NCBI RefSeq assembly: GCF_042655435.1
Contig: NZ_JBHSMG010000001.1
Span: 1,474,225 to 1,538,224 of the forward strand
Source of the DNA: Lysinimonas soli
GTDB taxonomy: Bacteria > Actinomycetota > Actinomycetes > Actinomycetales > Microbacteriaceae
Reading direction: 5' to 3'
DNA: 64,000 nt
In this document: in pieces, positions 25,354-33,831 of the stretch
Layout of the letters: every line of letters begins with the position of its first letter
Numbering within the stretch: position 1 is the stretch's first letter
Translations under genes and position numbers: made by a program
Notes under the pieces: model-generated
Database searches by the model: none
Told to the model about the DNA's origin: nothing
Seen by the model: only the letters and a program-made list of their open reading frames with translations

Positions 25354-27471
25354 GTGGCAGCGGGGGATTCCGCCGCAAGCGAGGCGGAGCGTCAGCGTCG
25401 GCTCGCGGACGAGCACGCCCGCCTGGCCTCCGTCGCCGGGCAGATGGCGCGCAACTTCGCCGCTGCCGCGGCCAGTGAGGACCGTCTCGCCCGCACGCTC
25501 ATCGAGCTCGAGCCCCTCGGGTACAGCATGCTCGCCGACCGGCGTTGGCCGGGATCGGCGCGCGCCAACGTCGACCTGATCCTGGTCGGGCCCGGGGGTG
25601 TCATCATCGTCGACGCCAAGGCGTGGCGTGAGGTCACCGTCGCAGCCGGGCGGGTGTTCCGCGACCAGGACGACGTCACGGGCGAGATCGAGAAGCTCGC
25701 CGACCTGGTCGTCACGGCGCAGATCGGTCTCGCCGAGATCGGACTCGCCGCCGGCGAGGTGCGCGCCCTCGCGGTGTTCACCCACCGGGCTCTTCCCCGC
25801 ACCGATCTGTTCGGCGTGACGATGCTCGGCGAGGCGGCCGCTGTCACCGAGATCGCGCGACGCGGAACCCGTCTGAACGCCGAGCAGATCGCCCGTGTGC
25901 GCACCGAGCTCGACCGCCTGTTCCCGCCCATGACGACCGGTCCCATCCAACTGATCGACACGGCGGTGCGCGAGCCCGTGCTGCCCGCGTCGATCACGGC
26001 CGCTCGGGCGACGGCGGCGCACCCCGAGCTCGCGACCATCGACACCCTGACTTCGCAGCAGATCCAGGATGCCCTGTTCGAAGGCGTGCGCACGGCGCCG
26101 ATCGAGGAATGGATGGCCTTCCTCGACCCGACGCAGGCCCGGCTCGTGCGCCGCAACTTCAACGGGCCCTCGCGCATCCGGGGCGCCGCCGGCACGGGCA
26201 AGACCGTCGTCGCGCTGCATCGTGCGGCGCATCTGGCACGCACGATGCAGGGCCGGGTGCTCGTCACGACATTCGTGCGCACGCTGCCCAAGGTCATGTC
26301 GGCCCTCACCGAGCGCCTCGCACCCGACGTCGCCGATCGGATCGACTTCCGCAGCGTGCACAGCTTCGCGCGCGACGTGCTCATCCAACGCGGGCGCCCC
26401 GTCGTGATCGACGCGACCGCCGCCGACCGCATCTTCAAGGACCTCTGGGAACGCGACGGTAAGAGCGGCCCGCTCGGCAAGGTCGATTCCGCGCCCGGGT
26501 ACTGGCAGGAGGAGATCGCCCACGTGCTCAAGGGCCGCGGGCTGAACCGCTTCGAGGACTACGCGGGACTCCCCCGCACCGGGCGGCGTCGAGCCCTCAG
26601 CCGCGAACTGCGCGCCGAGGTGTGGCGGCTGTACGTGGCCTACGAGCAGGCGCTCGCGACGCGCGGCATCCTCGATTGGGAGGATGTCATCCTCGAGGCC
26701 GAGAGCTCGCTCGCCGAGACACCACTCACCGGCTACGGCGCCGTGATCGTCGACGAGGCGCAGGATCTGTCGTGCGCGATGATCCGGATGCTGCACTCCG
26801 TGGTCGGCGACGCGCCCGACGGCCTCAACCTCGTCGGTGACGGACAGCAGACGATCTATCCGGGCGGCTACACCCTCGCCGAAGCGGGAGTCGCGATCAA
26901 CGGGCGCGGCGTCGTGCTCACGCGCAACTACCGCAACACGATCGAGATCGCCGACTTCGCCGCCGCACTCGTCGCCGACGACGCGATCATCGACATCGAG
27001 GGCGGGCCGGCCTCCACCGAACGGGCCGAGGTCGTACGGCACGGTCCCCGGCCGGTCTACACCGTGTTCCCCTCGCGCTCAGTGCACGATCGCTCGCTCG
27101 TCGAGCGGGTCCTGCGCATCGTGGCCGACTCCGGGGGCACGACCGGGTACGGCGACATCGGCGTGCTCGCCCTCTACAGCTGGCATGCTCGCGAGGCGGC
27201 CCAGGCGCTCGAGGCCGCCGGCATCCCGACGGTGCAGCTCGAGATGTACGACGGCCGGCCGGTGGGCGCCGTCAAGGTGGGCACGGTCAAGCGCGCCAAG
27301 GGCCTCGAGTTCAAGGACGTGCTGGTCGTGCGCACTCCCCCGCACCTCGTGCAGGCCGGGCTGGTTCCCGACACGGATGACGCGGCTCTCGAACGCCGCG
27401 AGCTGCAGCGCCGCGAACTCTACGTCGCGATGACGCGGGCGCGCGACGGCCTCTGGGTGGGCGTCGCCTGA
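25354..27471 (+). CDS. NERD nuclease-like domain fused to a UvrD-superfamily helicase
   Basis: 705 residues. After a coiled N-terminus, residues about 44-165 form a NERD domain with VDLILVGPGGVIIVDAKAW, where D74 and D87-A-K89 keep the PD-(D/E)xK nuclease pattern. The helicase part has Walker A GAAGTGKT (277-284), Walker B VIVDEAQD, LTRNYRNT and the late GLEFKDVLVVR and LYVAMTRARDGLWV motifs of superfamily 1. Start GTG 25354 has GGGAGAGGG upstream. Such fusions may serve DNA repair or defence; the role is not known. Confidence 0.85.
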   Translation: MAAGDSAASEAERQRRLADEHARLASVAGQMARNFAAAAASEDRLARTLIELEPLGYSMLADRRWPGSARANVDLILVGPGGVIIVDAKAWREVTVAAGRVFRDQDDVTGEIEKLADLVVTAQIGLAEIGLAAGEVRALAVFTHRALPRTDLFGVTMLGEAAAVTEIARRGTRLNAEQIARVRTELDRLFPPMTTGPIQLIDTAVREPVLPASITAARATAAHPELATIDTLTSQQIQDALFEGVRTAPIEEWMAFLDPTQARLVRRNFNGPSRIRGAAGTGKTVVALHRAAHLARTMQGRVLVTTFVRTLPKVMSALTERLAPDVADRIDFRSVHSFARDVLIQRGRPVVIDATAADRIFKDLWERDGKSGPLGKVDSAPGYWQEEIAHVLKGRGLNRFEDYAGLPRTGRRRALSRELRAEVWRLYVAYEQALATRGILDWEDVILEAESSLAETPLTGYGAVIVDEAQDLSCAMIRMLHSVVGDAPDGLNLVGDGQQTIYPGGYTLAEAGVAINGRGVVLTRNYRNTIEIADFAAALVADDAIIDIEGGPASTERAEVVRHGPRPVYTVFPSRSVHDRSLVERVLRIVADSGGTTGYGDIGVLALYSWHAREAAQALEAAGIPTVQLEMYDGRPVGAVKVGTVKRAKGLEFKDVLVVRTPPHLVQAGLVPDTDDAALERRELQRRELYVAMTRARDGLWVGVA

Positions 27472-27484
27472 CCCGACGGCCGCG

Positions 27485-29131
27485 TCAGGCCTTCTTGCGC
27501 GGAGCTGCGAGCTTGAGCGCCGTCTCCTCCGCGTCGATCGCCGCGAGCACCGACAGCACGGCGGGCTCCTGGTAGCGACCCTCCCGCCGTGCCTGCAGCA
27601 CGGCCTGGCGCTGCGCCGCGATCATCGTCTTGCGCAGGCGGGTGTAGGCCACCAACCTCGGCTCACGGCCGTCCTCGGGCGGATTCGCGATCGCCTCCTC
27701 GAGAAAGGCGGAGTTCATCCGCAGACGCTCCACGACCTCCTCCTCGTCGCTGTCCGTGAGGTGGTTCGCCAACTCGTCGACGCCCGCCTGCTCCGCCTCG
27801 GCCATCAAGGCGAACCGCTCCTGATGCTCTTGGTCGTAGTTCGGTGCGGGCAGCTTGAGAGCCCGGATGATCGTCGGCAGCAGGAGGCCCTCGAGCAGAG
27901 TGCCGACCACGACGACGAAAGCCAGGAACTGCAGGAACGAGCGCTGCGGGGTCTCGGGGGGAAGCAGGAACACGGCGATCAGGGTCACGACCCCGCGGAT
28001 TCCGGCCGAGCTCACGGCCGCGGCGTTGCGCCAGCTCCATCCGCGCGAGCGCAGGAACCGCGGCCCGCGCCGATAGAGCAGGGTGATCGCGAACACCCAG
28101 ATGAAACGCACCACGACGAGGGCGAGAAGGATGCCGAGACAGATCCCGACGGTCGGCCAGACGCCAGGGCCGTTCTTGAGGGCCCCCTCGACGATCGCCG
28201 ACAGGTTCAGGCCGATGAACAGGAACACCGCGTTCTGCAGCAGGTAGTCGATGGTGCGCCAGTTGAGCCGCTCCGCCACCCGGGCCTCGGCCGACTGGAT
28301 GCTCGGCGAGCGGTAGCCCAGGAACAGCCCCGCGATCACGACGGCCAGCACCCCCGAGCCGCCGAAGGACTGCGCGGCGATGAAGGCGAGGTACGGCGTG
28401 ATGAGGGAAAGGCTCGTGTCGAGCACGGGGGCGTGGAGCCGTTTGCGGATCGCAGCCAGAACCCAGCCGACCGCGAGCCCCACCGCGACGCCGCCGACCA
28501 CCGCGATCACGAAGTCCCCGGCCACGACCCAGGGGTTGACGACGGCGACGATGGCCGCGATCGAGGCGTTGAGCGCCACCAGGGCGGTGGCGTCGTTGAG
28601 CAGGCTCTCGCCCTCGAGGATCGTGACGACGCGCCGGGGCAGGTTGATGCGTCCGGCGATCGCGGTCACGGCGACGGCGTCGGTGGGCGCGACCACGGCA
28701 CCGAACGCGAAGGCGGCGGCCAATCCGATGGCGGGCATCAGGATCCAGGCGGCGAAGCCGATCGCGACGACCGTGAACGCGACGAGTCCGATCGAGAGCA
28801 TCAGGATGCTGTCGTTGCGGGCCCGCACGTCGCGGAACGAGGTGCGGATCGCGGCCGCGAACAGCAACGGCGGGATGACCCCGTAGAGCACGAGTTCGGG
28901 ATCGATGCCGATGCGCGGCACGGCCGAGATGAACGAGACGACGGCCCCGACCGCGACGAGCACGATCGGCGCCGACCACCCCACCCGCCCCGAGATGCCC
29001 GTGATCGTCACGGTCACGAGCACGAAGGCGACCACCCAGATCACGGCGAGCCGGGTGTCCAGCGGCGCGGAGGCCGTCGACGCGGTGATCGATGCCAGGG
29101 TCGTCGGGCCCGGGGCGGCGAGGCTGAGCAT
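27485..29131 (-). CDS. Na+/H+ antiporter, CPA1/NhaP family
   Basis: 548 residues with about 12 hydrophobic helices. The ion-binding motif APTDAVAVTA and EGESLLNDATALV are both intact, as in NhaP-type exchangers that swap protons for Na+ or K+ and control pH and salt balance. A charged cytoplasmic C-terminal domain of about 120 residues (YDQEHQERFALMAEAEQAG onward) is likely regulatory. A TACTCT box lies 6 bases before the ATG. It is convergent with the NERD-helicase gene. Confidence 0.92.
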   Translation of the reverse strand: MLSLAAPGPTTLASITASTASAPLDTRLAVIWVVAFVLVTVTITGISGRVGWSAPIVLVAVGAVVSFISAVPRIGIDPELVLYGVIPPLLFAAAIRTSFRDVRARNDSILMLSIGLVAFTVVAIGFAAWILMPAIGLAAAFAFGAVVAPTDAVAVTAIAGRINLPRRVVTILEGESLLNDATALVALNASIAAIVAVVNPWVVAGDFVIAVVGGVAVGLAVGWVLAAIRKRLHAPVLDTSLSLITPYLAFIAAQSFGGSGVLAVVIAGLFLGYRSPSIQSAEARVAERLNWRTIDYLLQNAVFLFIGLNLSAIVEGALKNGPGVWPTVGICLGILLALVVVRFIWVFAITLLYRRGPRFLRSRGWSWRNAAAVSSAGIRGVVTLIAVFLLPPETPQRSFLQFLAFVVVVGTLLEGLLLPTIIRALKLPAPNYDQEHQERFALMAEAEQAGVDELANHLTDSDEEEVVERLRMNSAFLEEAIANPPEDGREPRLVAYTRLRKTMIAAQRQAVLQARREGRYQEPAVLSVLAAIDAEETALKLAAPRKKA

Positions 29132-29204
29132 ACGGTCAGAGTAGTCAGGGAATCGCTCGCCGTGCGGCCGCGGGACGGGCGGCGGCGCAGGCTAGCCTGG
29201 TCAC

Positions 29205-29987
29205 GTGGCCCTGCTCCCCGATGCGCCGTCGCCCCGACTCGTGATGGCGCCCGACGGCGTCGCGCTGGCCACCTACGAATGGGGCGACCCGGATGCCCCG
29301 GTCGTCGTGGCCGTGCACGGTTTCGCCTCGTCGGCGCTCACCAACTGGCATCTGACGGGGTGGACCCGCGAGCTCACCCGATCCGGATTCCGGGTGCTCG
29401 CTCTCGATCAGCGCGGACACGGCGCGAGCGGCAAACCGCACGACCCCGCCGCCTACACGATGGCGACCCTCGTCACGGATGTGCTGACCGTCGTCGACAC
29501 CCACCTCGTCGACGAGTTCGCCCTCGTGGGGTACTCGCTCGGCGCCCGCGTGGGCTGGCACGCCGCCCTGGAACTGCCCGAGCGCATCTCGCGGGTCGTG
29601 CTCGGCGGCATCCCCGGCGGCGACCCGCTCACCCGGTTCCGCGTCGACGAGGCTCGCGCCTATCTCGGTGGCGGCCCGGCCCTCGACGACCCGTTGACGA
29701 TGACCTACGTGCAGATGGCCGCCGGCATCCCGGGCAATGACCTGCATGCGCTGCTGAGCCTGGTCGAGGGGATGCGCGGAGGCGACCAGCCGGATCCGGC
29801 GAACCCGCCACGACAACCGGCCCTGTTCGCGACCGGCAGCGAGGATCCGATCGTCGAGGCCTCCCGCACGCTGGCCGCCGCCGCACCGCACGGCGAGTTC
29901 TTCGAGATCCCGGGCCGCAACCACTTCAACGCTCCGACCTCGAAGGCGTTCCGGGAGGCGGCGAGCGCCTTCCTCGTGCGGCGCTGA
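29205..29987 (+). CDS. Alpha/beta-fold hydrolase
   Basis: 260 residues. The oxyanion motif VVAVHGFAS, nucleophile elbow GYSLGAR with Ser in G-x-S-x-G, and the C-terminal His in IPGRNHFNAP make up an alpha/beta hydrolase triad. Substrate (ester, amide or epoxide) unknown. The start is GTG 29205, 6 bases after a TAGCCT box at 29193-29198, so the mRNA is probably leaderless. It is divergent from the antiporter gene. Confidence 0.88.
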   Translation: MALLPDAPSPRLVMAPDGVALATYEWGDPDAPVVVAVHGFASSALTNWHLTGWTRELTRSGFRVLALDQRGHGASGKPHDPAAYTMATLVTDVLTVVDTHLVDEFALVGYSLGARVGWHAALELPERISRVVLGGIPGGDPLTRFRVDEARAYLGGGPALDDPLTMTYVQMAAGIPGNDLHALLSLVEGMRGGDQPDPANPPRQPALFATGSEDPIVEASRTLAAAAPHGEFFEIPGRNHFNAPTSKAFREAASAFLVRR

Positions 29988-30135
29988 GCCGACGACCCCC
30001 GTCGCCTCGGCGTGCGCGCGGCGCGGCGCGGGACGGGATCGCGGGCATGGCAAGATCGTGGGAACGCTCAACTCTGCGTACCTTCCCCCTTCTCGAAAAG
30101 ACACCCCGCCCCATCCCCGACCGAGCGGAGCCCAC

Positions 30136-31344
30136 GTGACGAATGCCGTCGCGAACGGGGTCGGATCCCGGCTGCTGAGCCTGCGCTTTCGCGGTCGGGC
30201 CGTCCCGGTCACGGTCGTGCTGCTGCTCGGCTATCTCGTGGCCCGGCTGCTCACGACCGGGTTCCTCGCCGTATTCTGGGCGGCCGCCTCGACCGGGCAC
30301 TGGTCGACCGCCCACTACGACGGCGGCCCCGGGTTCCTCGGCTTTCTGAGCTCGTGGGACTCCCGCTGGTACGAGCGGATCGCTCTGCACGGCTACCCGA
30401 GCACCCTGCCGGTCGACGAGGTCGGCGACGTCAAGCAGAGCACCTGGGCGTTCTTCCCGGTCTTCCCGGTCATCGTGAGGGGCCTCACCCTGCTGACCGG
30501 GCTCGATTTCAAGCTCGCCAGCATCGCGGTGGCGGTGCTGTTCGGCGCGGGCGCGACGGTCGCGCTGCACCGGGTGCTGCTCATCCGGTTCCGGCGCACG
30601 CAGGCGCTCTGGGGCGCCCTGTTCTTCGCCTTCAGCCCGTTCTCCTTCCTCCTGCAGGTGGGCTACGCCGAGAGCACCTTCCTGTGCTTCCTCTTCATCG
30701 CGATCTGGTTCATGATGCATCGCCGGTACCTCGCGATGCTTCCGTTCGCGCTCGTCGCCTCGTTCACGCATCCGGGTGCCCTCGCACTGGCGGCGGCGAT
30801 CGGGTTCCAGGGCCTGCATCGGCTGTGGCGCCGGCATCCGATCGCGAACCGGGAATGGATCACCGGATGCGTCGCGATCGCCGTCATCGTCGCCGCGGCA
30901 CTGGCCTGGCCGGTCATCGTGTCGACCACGACGGGCGACCCGAGCGGCTACTTCGACACCGAGCTGTCGTGGTGGCGGCAGTACCTGGGCCGCGTGGTCT
31001 TCGTGCCGTTCACCCCGTTCTTCCTGTTCTACGGGGCTCTCTGGGGCCCGATCGGCTACGTCGTGGTCGCCGTGGTGCTCGCCGCCATCGGGTTCTGGAT
31101 GACGCGGCGCTCGACCCGCGTCTACGGAGCCGACCTCTGGACGTTCGCCGCGAGCTACATGGCGTACCTGGTGGCGGTGTTCCTGCCGACGCAGAGCCTG
31201 CTGCGTCAGCTGTTACCGCTCTCGCCGCTGCTGGGGCATCCCGGCCTGTCGCGCACGCGGCGACGCCGGCTGATCACCCTCGCCGCGTTCATCGCGTCGC
31301 AGCCGATCGCGATCTACGTGCTCTGGGTGGTCTACCCGCCCTAG
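30136..31344 (+). CDS. Multi-pass mannosyltransferase-like membrane protein (PIG-V type)
   Basis: 402 residues with about ten hydrophobic helices. The first loop has LSSWDSRWYERIALHGYPS, the DxxW-like catalytic pattern of PIG-V/GT-C mannosyltransferases, and STWAFFPVFPVIVRGL follows. It probably moves a mannose from a polyprenyl-phosphate donor onto an envelope glycolipid or protein on the outer face of the membrane. Start GTG 30136 with CGGAG upstream gives a normal N-terminus; a longer frame from 30058 is less likely. The 148-bp gap before it shows no other gene. Confidence 0.82.
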   Translation: MTNAVANGVGSRLLSLRFRGRAVPVTVVLLLGYLVARLLTTGFLAVFWAAASTGHWSTAHYDGGPGFLGFLSSWDSRWYERIALHGYPSTLPVDEVGDVKQSTWAFFPVFPVIVRGLTLLTGLDFKLASIAVAVLFGAGATVALHRVLLIRFRRTQALWGALFFAFSPFSFLLQVGYAESTFLCFLFIAIWFMMHRRYLAMLPFALVASFTHPGALALAAAIGFQGLHRLWRRHPIANREWITGCVAIAVIVAAALAWPVIVSTTTGDPSGYFDTELSWWRQYLGRVVFVPFTPFFLFYGALWGPIGYVVVAVVLAAIGFWMTRRSTRVYGADLWTFAASYMAYLVAVFLPTQSLLRQLLPLSPLLGHPGLSRTRRRRLITLAAFIASQPIAIYVLWVVYPP

Positions 31345-31407
31345 CGATCCGGGCCCGCCGGACGCCCGCCTCTTGATCCGCGCCCCGCCACGGCAGAAGG
31401 TTGAGCC

Positions 31408-31968
31408 ATGGGCATTCTCATCTGCACAGGGGTCACCTCGCTGGACGGCTACGTCAACGACGAGCACGGCGAGTTCGGCTGGGCCGCGCCGAGCGACGAG
31501 GAGCACGCCTTCGTCAACGACCTCGAGCGCTCGATCGGCACCTACCTGTACGGGCGACGGCTCTACGACACGATGCTGTACTGGGAGACTCCCGGACCCG
31601 AGGCGGCCGAGTCGGCGGTCATGAGCGACTACGCCGAGCTCTGGCAGGCCGCCGAGAAGATCGTCTACTCGACGACGCTCGATGCCGTTGCGACCGAGCA
31701 CACCCGCATCGAGCGGGTCTTCGACCCCGCCGTCGTGCGCGATCTGGTGAGCCGGTCCGACCGTGACGTCAGCATCGGGGGGTCGCACCTGGCGGCCCAC
31801 GCTTTCGCGGCCGGACTCGTCGATGAGGTGCGCATGCTCCTGCATCCGGTCGTCGTCGGCGGCGGCACCCGGCTGCTGCCCGAGCACCAGAGGCTCGACC
31901 TCGAACTCGTGCAGCAGCACGTGTTCGAAAACGGGGTCGTCTTCCTGCGCTACCGGGTCGTGCACTGA
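31408..31968 (+). CDS. Dihydrofolate-reductase-fold (RibD C-terminal type) reductase
   Basis: 186 residues. It starts MGILICTGVTSLDGYVND, has TYLYGRRLYDTMLYWE and closes with IGGSHLAAHAFAAGLVDEVRMLLHPVVVGGGTRLL, the pattern of RibD_C/YwjB-like NADPH-dependent reductases. The true substrate is not known; such proteins are not classical dihydrofolate reductases. AGAAGG about 6-8 bases before the ATG supports the start. A relative lies at 62737-63384. Confidence 0.85.
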   Translation: MGILICTGVTSLDGYVNDEHGEFGWAAPSDEEHAFVNDLERSIGTYLYGRRLYDTMLYWETPGPEAAESAVMSDYAELWQAAEKIVYSTTLDAVATEHTRIERVFDPAVVRDLVSRSDRDVSIGGSHLAAHAFAAGLVDEVRMLLHPVVVGGGTRLLPEHQRLDLELVQQHVFENGVVFLRYRVVH

Positions 31969-31990
31969 CGACGCGCATTAGGCTCGCCCC

Positions 31991-32965
31991 ATGCCTGAGC
32001 CCACAGATTCCCGCGTCGGCGTCTACATCGACTTCGACAACGTGGTGATCTCGCGCTACGACCAGCTGTTCGGTCGCGGTGACTTCATGCGCGACCGCTC
32101 CCGCGCCACCGACCCGGATGCCATGAAGGAGCGCCTCGAGCAGGCGAAGGTCGACATCGGCGCCATCCTCGACTACGCCAGCTCATTCGGCACGATCGCC
32201 GTCAGCCGTGCCTACGCCGACTGGTCGGCGCCCGCCAACTCGAGCTACCAGCGCCAGCTGATCAACCGGGCGGTGGATCTGGCCCAGTTGTTCCAGGTGA
32301 CCTCCGGGGGCAAGAACGGGGCCGACATCCGGCTGGCGGTCGATGTGATCGAAGAGCTGTACCGCCTGCCCGACCTGACGCACGTCGTGCTGGTCGCCGG
32401 CGACTCGGACTACATCGCCCTCGCCCAGGCCAGCAAGCGACTCGGCCGCACCGTGATCGGCATCGGCGTCGCCGGCGCGACGAGCCGCGCGCTCATGGCG
32501 GCGTGCGACGAGTTCACCGACTACGACGAGTTGCCCGGGGTGACGCCGGCGCCGAAGCGCGAGCCCGGTCCGGCCACGACGCCGCCCAAGCGGCGCAGCT
32601 CGCGGGCGAGCGCGGCGCAGACGGCGAGCGCCGCATCCGCTCCCGAGGCCGCCCCGGCCGAGCCCGAGGCCGAGAACGAGCGCGAGAACGAGCCGGATGC
32701 CCACCTCAGCCAGCAGGCCGCAACCGATCTGCTGGTGCGGGCCTTGCGCATCGTCGAGAGCCGCGGCGACGAGGACTGGGCAGGCAACTCGCAGGTGAAG
32801 AACCAGATGCTGCGCATGGACTCCTCGTTCAAGGAGAAGTCGCTCGGCTACAAGTCGTTCACGGCCTTCGTCGACTCGCGCTCCGACGTCGTCGAGGTCA
32901 AGGAGGACGCCCCCACGAACCAGCCGCGGCTGCGGCTGCGCGGCGACGGGTCGGAGCAGGGCTGA
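31991..32965 (+). CDS. NYN-domain RNase-like protein with C-terminal OST-HTH/LOTUS domain
   Basis: 324 residues. The N-terminal NYN (PIN-like) domain shows VYIDFDNV, GADIRLAVDVI and VLVAGDSDYIALA, the acidic residues that bind metal in this RNase fold. A long Ala/Pro/Glu-rich linker (about 185-235) leads to a LOTUS-like RNA-binding module (ALRIVESRGDEDWAGNSQVKNQMLRMDSSFKEKSLGYKSFTAFVDS). The likely role is RNA processing or decay. TAGGCT 6 bases before the ATG marks a leaderless promoter. Confidence 0.87.
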   Translation: MPEPTDSRVGVYIDFDNVVISRYDQLFGRGDFMRDRSRATDPDAMKERLEQAKVDIGAILDYASSFGTIAVSRAYADWSAPANSSYQRQLINRAVDLAQLFQVTSGGKNGADIRLAVDVIEELYRLPDLTHVVLVAGDSDYIALAQASKRLGRTVIGIGVAGATSRALMAACDEFTDYDELPGVTPAPKREPGPATTPPKRRSSRASAAQTASAASAPEAAPAEPEAENERENEPDAHLSQQAATDLLVRALRIVESRGDEDWAGNSQVKNQMLRMDSSFKEKSLGYKSFTAFVDSRSDVVEVKEDAPTNQPRLRLRGDGSEQG

Positions 32966-32975
32966 GCCGAGGCGC

Positions 32976-33776
32976 TCAGGCCAGCGCGGCCGCCTGCACC
33001 TCGAGCGCGTCCCAGAGCTTCGCGCACTCGGCCGGGTCGAGCGCCTGGGCGGCGAGGCCGGTATCGCGGCGCTCGTCGACGAAGTAGGTGCCGGATGGCG
33101 CCTCCAGCGTTCCGTCGAGCAGGCCGATCAGCGTGGCCGCCCCGCGCTCGGGCGTGCGGATGACCCGCCGGATCAGCGGTGCGAGCGGGCTCCGATCGAG
33201 CCCGGCGAAACCGGTCGCGACCGCACCGGGGTGGAAGGCGAAGCTCGAGATCGCCGGCTCGCGGCGGGCGAGTTCCCGCGCGAGCATGATGTCGGCGCGC
33301 TTCGCCGCCCCGTAGGCCGGCATGCCGCGCAGCCAGAGCTTGCCGTCGCGGCCGGGGTTGGTGACATCCACCGCTCCCCAGCGGTTGGCCTCGCTCCCCG
33401 TGAACACGACGCGCGCCCGGCTCTCGACGAGCCGCGGCATGAGCGAGGTGGTGAGCACGAAGGGAGCGAGCACGTTGTGCTGCCAGGTGCGCTCCACCCC
33501 ATCCGCGCTGAGGGCGCGATGAGCCAGGATGCCGCCCGCGTTGTTGCCGAGGGCGTCGATGCGCGGGTAGGTGGCGAGCAGTTCGCGGGCGAGCTGGCGC
33601 ACGTCGGCGAGCTTGTCGAAGTCGGCCAGGAACGCCGTGCCGCCGGTCTCGCGCGCCACCTCGTGGGTGCGGAACGGGTTGCGGCCCACGATCGCCAGTT
33701 CGTGGCCCTGTTCGGCGAGGGCGAGGGCGGCCGCCCGTCCGATTCCGGAACTGGCGCCGGTCAGCACGATGATCAC
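32976..33776 (-). CDS. Short-chain dehydrogenase/reductase
   Basis: 266 residues. Cofactor motif TGASSGIGRAAALAL, the NNAG segment (LGNNAGG) and the active-site AYGAAKRADIM, giving Y-x-x-x-K, are all present, with the catalytic Ser in VFTGSEANRWG. It resembles retinol-dehydrogenase-like or protochlorophyllide-reductase-like SDRs; substrate unknown. GTG start with TAGGCT 6 bases upstream. It ends convergent with the NYN gene. Confidence 0.88.
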   Translation of the reverse strand: MIIVLTGASSGIGRAAALALAEQGHELAIVGRNPFRTHEVARETGGTAFLADFDKLADVRQLARELLATYPRIDALGNNAGGILAHRALSADGVERTWQHNVLAPFVLTTSLMPRLVESRARVVFTGSEANRWGAVDVTNPGRDGKLWLRGMPAYGAAKRADIMLARELARREPAISSFAFHPGAVATGFAGLDRSPLAPLIRRVIRTPERGAATLIGLLDGTLEAPSGTYFVDERRDTGLAAQALDPAECAKLWDALEVQAAALA

Positions 33777-33831
33777 CCGTCGAGCCTAAGCGGCGGGGCC
33801 GGCAGGCGGGCAGGGGCGGGGCCGAAGACCT

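Noticed and set aside
27761..29740. 659-residue open frame on the plus strand
   Set aside because: Mostly antisense of the Na+/H+ antiporter and then a shifted frame of the hydrolase. No protein-like pattern.
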